Shown here in pieces: positions 8,318-16,781 of a stretch of DNA of 64,000 nucleotides. The position numbers were made by a program, and so were the translations under genes. The notes below the pieces were generated by a model. That model was not told the origin of the DNA. It searched no databases and saw only the letters and a program-made list of their open reading frames with translations. The stretch covers positions 2,790,001 to 2,854,000 of the forward strand of contig JACKCR010000002.1 in assembly GCA_020633975.1 (NCBI GenBank). The letters run 5' to 3'. The stretch comes from Candidatus Eiseniibacteriota bacterium (GTDB taxonomy: Bacteria; Eisenbacteria; RBG-16-71-46; CAIMUX01). Each line of letters opens with the position of its first letter. The stretch's first letter is position 1.

Positions 8318-11311
8318 GTGCACACCCCCCTCGATACTCGCGGCCCCAGTCCTATCACGAGCAAGCAGTCGGACTCATCAGGAACGATCCGCCATAGCGA
8401 AAGCGTGCGGCCGGCCCGGCCGAGGGCTTGGCGCCCGAATGCGGTCGTCGCGGGCTGCGTCCTCGCAACCTCGCTCGTCGTGGCCTCGCTCTGCACGCTG
8501 GTTGGCACTTCCGCTCGTGCCGAGGCAGTCGACTCGAGAAACGTCCAGGATCTCGGACGCGTCTCCGCCGGAGTTCCGGTGCCTCAGAACCTCGGACTCC
8601 AAACACCCGCTCCCACCGGACGGATCGTCGTCAAGTTCCACGAAGAGAGCGGACTCACGATCTCCACGCGCGGTATCGAATCCGCAGTGGACGTAACCGG
8701 CTCCGCACTCGCAGCCGAGCGCGTCCAGTCCCTTCTCGACCGCGAAGCGCCGTCGTTCGATCTCGGACGCCACTTCAGTCGCCCGGTAGGCGAGCTCGAT
8801 GAGGAGAGACGCGAAGCGGAAGCGAAGTCGGGACTCGATCTCGCCGACCTCAACACCTACGCACGGCTGTCTCCGCACGCCGGCTGGACTCCCGCCGAGC
8901 TCCACGAGATCCTCGTCGCACTCCTCGCCGACCCGGCGGTGGAGACCGCGTTTCTCGAACCGGTCGCCGTGCCCGCCGCCGTCGGATTCGATGCGTTCAC
9001 CGGCGCAACGCCGTCCTACGACTTCGGAGGCGGATTCGAGCCCGCGACCCCGAACTACACGAACTCACAAGGCTATCTCGATCCCGCCCCAACCGGTGTC
9101 GACGCCGAAGGTGCGTGGCTCATCTCCGGCGGTCGGGGAGCGAACGTCAAGGTGGTCGATATCGAAGGCGCTTGGCTCTGGTCGCACGAGGACCTTCCTT
9201 CGCCGTTCTTCACCGCGGGCGGTGAGATCCTCAGCCAAAGCTGGCGGGATCACGGCACCGCCGTGCTCGGAGAGATCCGCGGCGCCGTCAATTCCTTCGG
9301 CGTAACCGGCATCGCAGCCGAAGTCCAAGTCGGCGGCTGCTCGATCTCCGAACTCTCCGTGGCCGACGCGATCAACACGGCGTCGTCTGCACTCTCCCCT
9401 GGCGACATCTTCCTCATCGAGCTCCACGCACCCGGCCCGAACGCAAACGGTTCCGGCCAGTTCGGCTATGTCTGTATGGAGTTCTGGCAGGACAACTTCG
9501 ACGCGATCCAGATCGCAACCGCACTCGGGCGGATCTGCTGCGAAGCGGCAGGCAACGGGGAGCAGGACTTCGACGAGCCGATCTATGGCGACCTCTTCGA
9601 CCGCGACTTCCGCGACTCCGGCGCCATCATGTGCGGCGCAACCGACGGGGGGAACCTGGACCCTGCGTGGTTCACGAACTACGGGGCGCGCGTCGATCTC
9701 CATGGTTGGGGAGCGAACGTCGTCACCTGCGCGTATGGGGACCTCCAAGGTGGATCCGAGACGCAGTGGTACACGTCGTTCTTCTCCGGAACGTCGAGTG
9801 CGAGTCCGATCGTGGTCGGCGCAGTCGCAAGCCTACAAGGGCTAGTGAAGGCGAACCTCGGATCGACCCTAGATGCCGCGTTGGCACGGGAGCTACTCGT
9901 CTCCACGGGAACGCCCCAAGTCGGTACGAAGCACATCGGTCCTCGTCCGAACATCACGGCGGCGTGGGCCGTCGCCCAGAACGGAATCGGAACCGTCTCC
10001 GGCACGGTGACGGAGTCCGGCGTCGGTTCTCCCCTCGAAGGAATCGAGGTGACACTGCTCGAGGCCGGGAGCCGCGCATCGACGAACGCGGCGGGGCAGT
10101 TCTCTTTTCCGCTCCTCTCCGGCAGCTACACCGCGGTCTACTCCTCGCCGTTCTTCCAGACCACGCAGGTGCCGTTCACGATCTCGGCCGGTGGTACCGC
10201 CACCGCCGACGCCGCACTCCTCCGTCGGCCGACGGTGGACCTGGTCGGTGTCGTCCGCTCCGCCGAAACCGGCATCCCGCTCTCCGGAGTCCGAGTGACA
10301 CCGGAGAAGCCCTGGCTCTCCGAAACGGTCACGGGCGCGGGTGGCTCGTGGCTCATTCCCGATGCTCCCGAGGGACACACCTACTTCGCCGGATTCGACG
10401 GACTTCCTGGGTACGGTGCCGAGTACGGATCCGTCGACGTTCCCGAAGGGTTCGGCTCCACCTCCGCCAACCTCGACGTTCAGATCCCGACCGTGGACAT
10501 CGACTTCGAGTCGAGCAACGGCTCCTTCACCACGAGTTCGCTCTGGAGCTGGGGAGTCCCGAGTGCGGGAGGCCCTGCCGGCGGTTTCGGGGACTCACGG
10601 TGCTGGGGCGTCGGCATGACGGGCGACTACCCCGACAACGCAGGCGGCACCTTGACCAGTCCGACCTTCGACTTCTCAGGAGAGTCCGAACTCAAACTGA
10701 GCTTCCACTACTGGGCAGAGACCGAAGTCTGCTACGACGGCGTCAACGTCGAAGTCTTCGCAGGCGGAAGCTGGCAGGTGATCGAACCGCTCGCCGGCTA
10801 TCAGTGCGCCTACCTCGGCGGCCTCGACTACGAAGACGGCTGGACGGGATCGACCGGTGATTGGGTGGGGGCCACGTTCGACCTCGCTCCCTACATCGGC
10901 TCTTCGGTTCGATTCCGCTTCGTCTTCGGATCCGACGGCGGCGTGAACGGCCAGGGCTTCTGGATCGACTCGATCGCGTTCGACACGGGCGACGCAGTGA
11001 CCGCAGTCGACGAGACCTCGTTCGTGGCTTCCTCGTCTGTTCGTCTCGGAGCATCGCCGATCCCGTTTGGGGAGAACGTGACCCTTCATCTCGACTTGCC
11101 CGCGGCGGCAGCGGCACGGATCGATGTCTACGACGCGACCGGCCGAGAGGTGCGCGGACTCTTCCGCGGACCGCTCGCCTCCGGCAGCCACGACATCGGA
11201 TGGGACGGAAGGAACGACGACGGGCTGGAGCTCCCGGACGGCGTGTACTTCGCGCGCGTGACGGTGGACGGCGCACAGAAGGCGTCGCGAAGACTCGTCC
11301 TGACTCGCTAG
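8318..11311 (+). CDS. Secreted subtilisin-like (S8) serine protease with C-terminal sorting domain
   Basis: This 997-residue protein starts at GTG with GGAGGA six bases upstream. A hydrophobic export segment lies at about 44-65, ending near A-R-A-E-A. The S8 catalytic triad is visible: Asp in V-V-D-I-E-G-A-W (about 281), His in D-H-G-T-A-V (about 311) and Ser in G-T-S-S-A-S-P (about 492). After the protease come two carboxypeptidase-regulatory-like beta domains (about 560-725), a MAM-like jelly-roll region (about 730-895) and a FlgD-like sorting domain ending in R-R-L-V-L-T-R. It diverges from the lanA gene across 245 bases. A role in trimming the exported lanthipeptide is possible, but LanT already carries a peptidase, so general secreted proteolysis is equally likely. 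Confidence 0.88.
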   Translation: MHTPLDTRGPSPITSKQSDSSGTIRHSESVRPARPRAWRPNAVVAGCVLATSLVVASLCTLVGTSARAEAVDSRNVQDLGRVSAGVPVPQNLGLQTPAPTGRIVVKFHEESGLTISTRGIESAVDVTGSALAAERVQSLLDREAPSFDLGRHFSRPVGELDEERREAEAKSGLDLADLNTYARLSPHAGWTPAELHEILVALLADPAVETAFLEPVAVPAAVGFDAFTGATPSYDFGGGFEPATPNYTNSQGYLDPAPTGVDAEGAWLISGGRGANVKVVDIEGAWLWSHEDLPSPFFTAGGEILSQSWRDHGTAVLGEIRGAVNSFGVTGIAAEVQVGGCSISELSVADAINTASSALSPGDIFLIELHAPGPNANGSGQFGYVCMEFWQDNFDAIQIATALGRICCEAAGNGEQDFDEPIYGDLFDRDFRDSGAIMCGATDGGNLDPAWFTNYGARVDLHGWGANVVTCAYGDLQGGSETQWYTSFFSGTSSASPIVVGAVASLQGLVKANLGSTLDAALARELLVSTGTPQVGTKHIGPRPNITAAWAVAQNGIGTVSGTVTESGVGSPLEGIEVTLLEAGSRASTNAAGQFSFPLLSGSYTAVYSSPFFQTTQVPFTISAGGTATADAALLRRPTVDLVGVVRSAETGIPLSGVRVTPEKPWLSETVTGAGGSWLIPDAPEGHTYFAGFDGLPGYGAEYGSVDVPEGFGSTSANLDVQIPTVDIDFESSNGSFTTSSLWSWGVPSAGGPAGGFGDSRCWGVGMTGDYPDNAGGTLTSPTFDFSGESELKLSFHYWAETEVCYDGVNVEVFAGGSWQVIEPLAGYQCAYLGGLDYEDGWTGSTGDWVGATFDLAPYIGSSVRFRFVFGSDGGVNGQGFWIDSIAFDTGDAVTAVDETSFVASSSVRLGASPIPFGENVTLHLDLPAAAAARIDVYDATGREVRGLFRGPLASGSHDIGWDGRNDDGLELPDGVYFARVTVDGAQKASRRLVLTR

Positions 11312-11321
11312 GGCTAGGAGC

Positions 11322-11358
11322 CAGGGCCTGACAACGATCGCATCGGAGTCCGGCCCTG
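11322..11358. terminator. Inverted repeat between two convergent genes
   Basis: CAGGGCC (11322-11328) and GGCCCTG (11352-11358) form a 7-bp stem with a 23-base loop in the 121-base gap between the convergent stops at 11311 and 11433. There is no T-tract on either strand. It could be a two-way transcription barrier, but the evidence is weak. Confidence 0.2.
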
Positions 11359-11432
11359 CCCACCCACGCCGAGGCGCGGTCGCGACCTCCCCGCGCCCGC
11401 CGCGCGACCTCGCAGGCCTTGGCGCGGCGGTC

Positions 11433-13799
11433 TCACAGCTGCCAGAGATACGAGACTTTGGCGAAGATCTGTCGGGCGGACTCCCTCCAAACCGGTTCGA
11501 CGAGGCTGTTCTCATCGTCCGGTTCGAACTCGCGGCGATCGCTCGTCGCCCCGACGTAGAAGACCGTGAACGGATTGATCTCGTAGGTGAGGAGGGGCTC
11601 GAGGGCGAGCCCCCGCCGCTTCCTCGTGTCTGTGCGCGTGGCGGAACCGTCCGTGGCTTCGTCGTACTCGTACGTCTCCGTTTCCCGGTACTCTGCTACG
11701 AGGCGAAGATAGAATCTCCGACTGAAGCCGTAGGTCCAACGTGACCGAAACACGTGAGCACGGAAGAAGTCCATTCCATGACGACGTGAGGCGAGCGTCG
11801 AGTAGTCCCAACTGGAGTCGACCCGCAGGCGTTCGGTGGGACGGAGGTTGAGTTCGGCACTCATGTCGAACGCGTCACCCAGCTGTGGATCCGAGAAGTC
11901 CCGCCAGATGAGACGGCCGGTCCGCACGAAGAGGCCGACCCCGAACCAGTCCGTGAAGCGAGAGCTCGCATTGAAGTTCGTCCGACGGATCCCCTCGATC
12001 GTCTTGCCGGAGAACCGCTCGGCGCTCCAGAGATGATCGATGTTGAGATTCGTCTGCCCGATCAGCGTCGCGCTGACCGACGGTTCGAGCCACTCGTCCT
12101 TGAACCGGCCTTCCGTGTTCCAGACTCGTCCCACTCCGAGGCCAACGTCCCAGGACTGAAGCACCTTTCGACTCGGCTGCCAGGAAAGACCGTTCCAGAA
12201 CGAGGCCTGTCGGTAGTCATTGCGGGTCGTGAAGCCGTTGTCGGTGCGGAACCCCGGTGAGTACTCCCAGTAGTCGAAGTCCGCATTGTAGGTGCGTCCC
12301 CCTCTCTCGAGGCTGACGTAGTAGCCCTGTCCCCAGAAGCTCTCACCATCGAATGCTGCGGTGTGTTTCCCATCCTCGAACGTGTCGTACGTCTCGTAGG
12401 GTGACTCCGGCAGGTCGATGGAGACGCCGCCGAAGTCCGTGGAATCGGGTTCTTGCGTGTGGGATGCGAGCACCTGCGCTTCTAGGCTGAGCGACTTCGC
12501 GAACCGCACTCTCGTGTCGACTCCGAACGTAGTCCCCGATGCGCCCCCGTCGTGCCTCCGATCGGTGAGGAGCGTGCCGATGTATCCATCGCCGGGGAGG
12601 TTGTATTGAGCCCGCGCGATGTTCGAGACGGAGTTGTCGAGCGCAGCGAACGCACTGAACTCCTCGAACGGAACGATGAGCGGGCTGTTGTCGTCACGGG
12701 CGAAGAGGTAGAGCAACTCCGCGTCGCCGAACTGACCTGTCAGCTTGCCGGCTACGGTCGGGTTGTTGATCGAGCGCGGATAGATCGCGTTGATCCAGGT
12801 GTCGTAGAGGTTGCTCCCCTCCTGGAAGAACGGACGACTCTCCGGAAAGAAGAGTGCGAACGTGGAGTTCACGTCGATCTGTCCCGCATCCGACTCGATC
12901 TGCGAGAAGTCGGGATTGAGCGTGAGCTCCGCGGACGAACTCGACGAGAGCGCATACCTCACGTTGATGCCGACCTCTCCGTCCGGGTCTTCGTTCTCGA
13001 AGTCGCCAAGGCCGGGCGTTCCTTCCGAAGGTGGAGCGAGCGCGCCGCTCTGGAACCCGACCACGCTCCCGATCACGTCCACGTTGCTGCCGGGAGTGAT
13101 CCCGCGAATGCCTTCCAGGTATCCGAACTGACAGAGGAAGCATGGGTCGTCACGATCGAGCGCGGCCCACGAGTATCGTCTGCGCACCTCGCGCTGGTGG
13201 TCGCGCCAGAAGTTCACCCGCCACATCTGTTCCGGTCGTCCCTCGAACCTGAGGCTCGCGAAGGGAATCGCGATCTCCACCTGGTACCCGGTCTCCGTGA
13301 TCCGTCCTTCCGAGAACCAAACCAGGTCGAAGCCCATGTCCTCGCCACCCTCGGACGACATGCGAAGGTCACCCTGGATGCCGAGAGGGTTGACGAAGAA
13401 CTCGTATCCCCACGAACTATCGCCGTAGGTGTCGAGCATGATTCCGAAGTAGTCGTCCCGCCAGATGTTGTCCCGATCGCTCAAGGTCTTTCGGACCGTG
13501 GCGGGATCGTCGGCGGCGATCAGCGCGATGTAGATGTTCGACTCGTCGTAGGTGACCCAGGCCTCGGAGTGGACCGGCGGCTCGATCTGGTCCCCCGGAC
13601 TGTTCTCGGCGAAACCATCGGCAACCGCGACCCCGACCCACCCGGGGTCGTCCAGCTCGCCATCTATATGGATAGCCCCCGGAGCAGGCGCCACGTGGAG
13701 ACTTGGATGGAAGGACGGTTCGAAGGCGCGAGCCGCGCCCGCGACGGCACCTACCATGACTAGACCAATGACGACGCGATAGGCACCCATTTCGAGCAC
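11433..13799 (-). CDS. CBM9-like/DUF5916 outer-membrane protein
   Basis: This protein of about 788 residues has a signal peptide (V-V-I-G-L-V-M-V-G-A-V-A-G-A-A-R-A), then a CBM9/DOMON-like beta domain (I-H-I-D-G-E-L-D-D-P-G-W opening, roughly residues 35-230). The rest is a DUF5916 region rich in alternating aromatic strands, ending in V-S-Y-L-W-Q-L. The terminal aromatic and amphipathic strands suggest an outer-membrane beta-barrel. The GTG at 13799 is preferred because AGGGGG lies seven bases before it; ATG at 13817 and ATG at 13790 are alternatives. DUF5916 proteins are common in FCB-group bacteria and their substrate is unknown. It converges on the S8 protease gene. Confidence 0.82.
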   Translation of the reverse strand: MLEMGAYRVVIGLVMVGAVAGAARAFEPSFHPSLHVAPAPGAIHIDGELDDPGWVGVAVADGFAENSPGDQIEPPVHSEAWVTYDESNIYIALIAADDPATVRKTLSDRDNIWRDDYFGIMLDTYGDSSWGYEFFVNPLGIQGDLRMSSEGGEDMGFDLVWFSEGRITETGYQVEIAIPFASLRFEGRPEQMWRVNFWRDHQREVRRRYSWAALDRDDPCFLCQFGYLEGIRGITPGSNVDVIGSVVGFQSGALAPPSEGTPGLGDFENEDPDGEVGINVRYALSSSSSAELTLNPDFSQIESDAGQIDVNSTFALFFPESRPFFQEGSNLYDTWINAIYPRSINNPTVAGKLTGQFGDAELLYLFARDDNSPLIVPFEEFSAFAALDNSVSNIARAQYNLPGDGYIGTLLTDRRHDGGASGTTFGVDTRVRFAKSLSLEAQVLASHTQEPDSTDFGGVSIDLPESPYETYDTFEDGKHTAAFDGESFWGQGYYVSLERGGRTYNADFDYWEYSPGFRTDNGFTTRNDYRQASFWNGLSWQPSRKVLQSWDVGLGVGRVWNTEGRFKDEWLEPSVSATLIGQTNLNIDHLWSAERFSGKTIEGIRRTNFNASSRFTDWFGVGLFVRTGRLIWRDFSDPQLGDAFDMSAELNLRPTERLRVDSSWDYSTLASRRHGMDFFRAHVFRSRWTYGFSRRFYLRLVAEYRETETYEYDEATDGSATRTDTRKRRGLALEPLLTYEINPFTVFYVGATSDRREFEPDDENSLVEPVWRESARQIFAKVSYLWQL

Positions 13800-13951
13800 G
13801 TTGTTTCCCCCTGTCACGACGCTCGCCCCGGCAGGAGGTAGAGACGGAATCAGGCGGCAAGATGTTCGCAGATATCGGCAAGCGACGACACCCGAGAGAT
13901 CGTCCGGCCAGTGACATCCTCTGCACGCTGGTCAGCCGGCGACGTGTGACG

Positions 13952-15145
13952 TCACCGACCGGCCGAGCCCGGAGATTCCACCGGAACGGTGTCGAGCTCG
14001 TGGAGCTTCCCGTAGCGGAGGACGGTGGCGGGAACTCGAGCGCCGATCACATCCTCGGTGAGGGTCCGCTGTAGGTCGTCGATGCCGGAGACGGGCCTCC
14101 CGCCGAAGCTCACGAGCAAGTCCCCCTCCCGCATTCCGGATCGATCGGCCGGACCGCCCGGCTCTACGGAAAGGACTCGGAGTCCATTCTCCCCAGGCAG
14201 GCCGAAGGCGCGTACGAACCGCCGATGAACCGACACGTTCTGCCCGCCGACTCCGAGGTAGGCTCGCCGGACCCGTCCCTTCCTCATGATCTCCTGCGCG
14301 ACGAACTTCGCGGTGTTGACTCCGATGGCAAAGCAGATCCCCTGGGCCGGTCGGATCATCGCCGTGTTCACACCAATCACTCGCCCGGTCGAGTCGACCA
14401 GTGGGCCCCCGGAGTTTCCAGGATTGAGGGACGCGTCGGTCTGGATCACGTCATCGATCAGGCGGCCGGACTGCGAGCGGAGTGAACGCCCGAGTGCCGA
14501 GACCACCCCAGCCGTCACCGTGTACTGGAACCCGAGCGGGTTCCCGATCGCGATCGCGAGCTGCCCGACCTTGAGGGTCGACGCGTCACCGAGTTCTGCC
14601 CCGATCATCTGCTCGCCGTCGATCCGAACCACGGCGAGATCGGTCTCGGGGTCGTCGCCGATCAGGAACGCCTGGCAGGTGCTGCCGTCGATGCGTGCCA
14701 CCTCGATCCGGGACGCCCCGTGGACGACGTGACTGTTCGTGAGCACGAAGCCGTCCGGCGTGAAGAGGAAGCCCGAGCCCGTTCCCGACTCGGGAGCGCG
14801 GGGCGTCTGTCTCGGGCCACGGCCTCGCGGTTTCGAACTCCTTGTTCCGGCCTTGGCCCCACCGCGCTGGACCCGGATCTGCACGACGGACGGGCTGACC
14901 CGCTCCGCCGCCTGGCTCACGGCCCGCGAGTAGGCATCGAGCAACGCTCCGTCCCGGTCGTCGAAACCGGGGGCGTCGATCACGTCGGGCGAACTCGACT
15001 CGTACGACAGCGACTCAACGCGGATCGATCGGTCCAGGCTGCCGGGACCAACCGCTGCATCAGAACGGTCGTCCTCGCGGCCGCAGTTGGGAGAACTGAG
15101 TGGGTAGATCACGGTCCGACTCCTTCGGCTCGTCGTGGTTGGCAA
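13952..15145 (-). CDS. HtrA/DegP-like S1C serine protease with one PDZ domain
   Basis: This 397-residue frame has a trypsin-like protease domain with His in L-T-N-S-H-V-V, Asp in D-P-E-T-D-L-A-V-V and Ser in N-P-G-N-S-G-G-P-L, then one PDZ domain (about residues 300-385: N-G-L-R-V-L-S-V-E-P-G-G-P-A). HtrA proteases degrade or refold damaged envelope proteins. No signal peptide or transmembrane helix is evident, and the first ~70 residues do not look like a normal HtrA N-terminus. The true start may be later, near L-L-D-A-Y-S-R-A-V, but no ATG or GTG occurs in frame there. A cytoplasmic S1C protease is the other possibility. Confidence 0.85.
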   Translation of the reverse strand: MPTTTSRRSRTVIYPLSSPNCGREDDRSDAAVGPGSLDRSIRVESLSYESSSPDVIDAPGFDDRDGALLDAYSRAVSQAAERVSPSVVQIRVQRGGAKAGTRSSKPRGRGPRQTPRAPESGTGSGFLFTPDGFVLTNSHVVHGASRIEVARIDGSTCQAFLIGDDPETDLAVVRIDGEQMIGAELGDASTLKVGQLAIAIGNPLGFQYTVTAGVVSALGRSLRSQSGRLIDDVIQTDASLNPGNSGGPLVDSTGRVIGVNTAMIRPAQGICFAIGVNTAKFVAQEIMRKGRVRRAYLGVGGQNVSVHRRFVRAFGLPGENGLRVLSVEPGGPADRSGMREGDLLVSFGGRPVSGIDDLQRTLTEDVIGARVPATVLRYGKLHELDTVPVESPGSAGR

Positions 15146-15501
15146 GGGTGGGCAAGAGTTGGACGCTCATTCCGGATGAGGTCTCGATGCCCGGTGCGTT
15201 GACGGCATTGGATGCCACCAGCCCGAAGAAGGATTGAGGGTTCCCACTGCCGGGCAAATGCCACCTTGGGGCACTAGGACTGAGCGGCCCGTTCCGGGAG
15301 CTGTGCCGGAAGCCGTCCCGAGGACCCGTCGATCGTGACTCCTCGCCCCTGTCCGTTCGCGCCGGATTCGAGTGTCTTCACTCAATTGTGAGGGGAACTA
15401 TCCACTTGGCCCTACACATGCTTGCGGAATCCGTCGATCTCTTCGTGGATGTCCCTCGATGGACCGGGGGGCACCTCAACCACAGGAGAATCTAGCAGCC
15501 C
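15146..15501. other. 356-base intergenic region, no gene recognised
   Basis: This gap separates the divergent HtrA-like gene (minus) and the first DUF11-like gene (plus), so promoters for both should lie here. It contains several GC-rich partial inverted repeats, for example around 15250-15345. I could not match it to a known riboswitch or RNA family, and no coding frame is convincing. Confidence 0.4.
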
Positions 15502-16080
15502 ATGTTGAAGAACCATTCCTTCCTTGGTTGGCGACGTACCGTAGGAGCCGCAGCGGTAGCGTTTGCCTTCCTCTCGATGCCAACAGCAGAGCTCTGGGCC
15601 GCGGACAACACCGCGACCGGTGACATCGGGGGCGTTGACGCAGACCTGACCGATTCGAACACGTTCACCCTGAACTCGAGCACTCTCGCCCTCGTGAAGG
15701 CGGCGTTCCTGAACTCATCGGGAGCAGCGCTATCTTCGGGGAGTTCGGTGCCCAAGGGAACGCTGGTCGACTTCCTCATCTACGTGGACAACTCGACGGG
15801 AGTCGGGGTCTCGAACGTGAACATCAGTGACCCCCTGACCGGATTCACCTACCAGGCGAACTCCATCAAGGTCGACAACTCCCAGAACACCGGTGCTACC
15901 GCGGCGGCGATCTATGCCTCCGTGGACGGACAGAGCGCGCTCGACGACGGCGTCGACGGAACGGACGTGGCCGGTATCTCCGGCTCGACGATCAGCGCTG
16001 GGTCCGGGGCCGGAAACGTCCAGCTCGACATCGCAGCCAGCAAGGTCTGGGCGATCCTGTTCACGGCCTCCGTCGACTAA
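15502..16080 (+). CDS. Small secreted DUF11-like protein
   Basis: This 192-residue protein has a signal peptide (R-R-T-V-G-A-A-A-V-A-F-A-F-L, cleavage near L-W-A-A-D). The mature part begins A-A-D-N-T and resembles a single conserved-repeat (DUF11/TIGR01451-like) domain: V-P-K-G-T-L-V-D-F-L-I-Y-V-D-N-S followed by V-N-I-S-D-P-L-T-G-F. Its C-terminal pattern N-V-Q-L-D-I-A, then A-I-L-F-T-A-S-V-D, recurs at the C-terminus of the giant protein at 27128-32806. It is the first gene of a rightward run of surface and signalling genes. Function unknown; an export-linked surface subunit is inference. Confidence 0.7.
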   Translation: MLKNHSFLGWRRTVGAAAVAFAFLSMPTAELWAADNTATGDIGGVDADLTDSNTFTLNSSTLALVKAAFLNSSGAALSSGSSVPKGTLVDFLIYVDNSTGVGVSNVNISDPLTGFTYQANSIKVDNSQNTGATAAAIYASVDGQSALDDGVDGTDVAGISGSTISAGSGAGNVQLDIAASKVWAILFTASVD

Positions 16081-16217
16081 GAGGGAGAGTGAGGAAGGGA
16101 ACGCTCGGTCGGGTTCGGACTGAGCCTCTGCCGTGGCGTCATCTCCATCCTCTCATGTGACACCTCCAACTCGGAGACCGTGATCTGGGACAGGCGAAAC
16201 GACCGTCCCTGGTCGCG

Positions 16218-16781
16218 ATGTTGGGATGTCTCTTCCTACTCGGCGCCCCCCCGCCGGCCCTCGCGGCGGACAACTCAGCATACGGAGGGATCCGTGAGCT
16301 GAACAACGGGACGCTCCTTGGCGGAGACGGTACCGGGACGGCAAAGTTCACGATTCACTCAGTCAGGCTCGACCTGGTCAAACAGGCGCGGGACCTGAAC
16401 GGTACCCTATTGCCTTCGGGCGGTAGCGTGGACGCCGGCTCCGAGATCTACTTCCTCCTCCTTGTCGACAATCCGACTGAGGCCCCTGCCCCTGACATCC
16501 GCCTCTCCGATCCCATCAACAGCGATGCATTCGTCTACACGCCGGGTTCGCTCGAGATGAGCGTCGTCCCGACCGGGACCGACCCAATGGCCGGCCCTTG
16601 GACGCCACTCACCGACGAACTGGATCCGGCCGGAACCGCAGACTACGGATCCATAACGACGAGTGTAGTTGATACGATCGACAGACTGACGTTCGGGGCC
16701 GATCCGGAGCAGACGAATCTCCGGTACCAACTGGAGGCGGGTCACCAGCTGGTGGTTCGCTTCCGAGTGAGGGTGAAGTGA
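16218..16781 (+). CDS. Small secreted DUF11-like protein (paralogue of the preceding gene)
   Basis: The frame encodes a hydrophobic export segment ending A-L-A-A-D-N-S-A, then the same layout as the protein at 15502-16080: L-D-L-V-K-Q, a D-A-G-S-E-I-Y-F-L-L-L-V-D-N-P strand pair and a terminal V-V-R-F-R-V-R-V-K strand. With ATG at 16218 the signal peptide would lack basic residues. CTG at 16185, eight bases after GGAG, would add K-R-P-S-L-V-A and give a normal signal peptide, so a CUG start is likely. The stop TGA overlaps the next start. Confidence 0.7.
   Translation: MLGCLFLLGAPPPALAADNSAYGGIRELNNGTLLGGDGTGTAKFTIHSVRLDLVKQARDLNGTLLPSGGSVDAGSEIYFLLLVDNPTEAPAPDIRLSDPINSDAFVYTPGSLEMSVVPTGTDPMAGPWTPLTDELDPAGTADYGSITTSVVDTIDRLTFGADPEQTNLRYQLEAGHQLVVRFRVRVK

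Noticed and set aside
15060-15257. A 65-codon minus-strand frame overlapping the HtrA start.
   Set aside because: No good ribosome-binding site, no recognisable domain and overlap with a better gene.
15230-15350. A possible cyclic di-GMP (GEMM-like) riboswitch around GGGCAAATGCC.
   Set aside because: The GGCAAA piece is there but the conserved GACGCAAAGCC and receptor parts are not, so I do not call a riboswitch.
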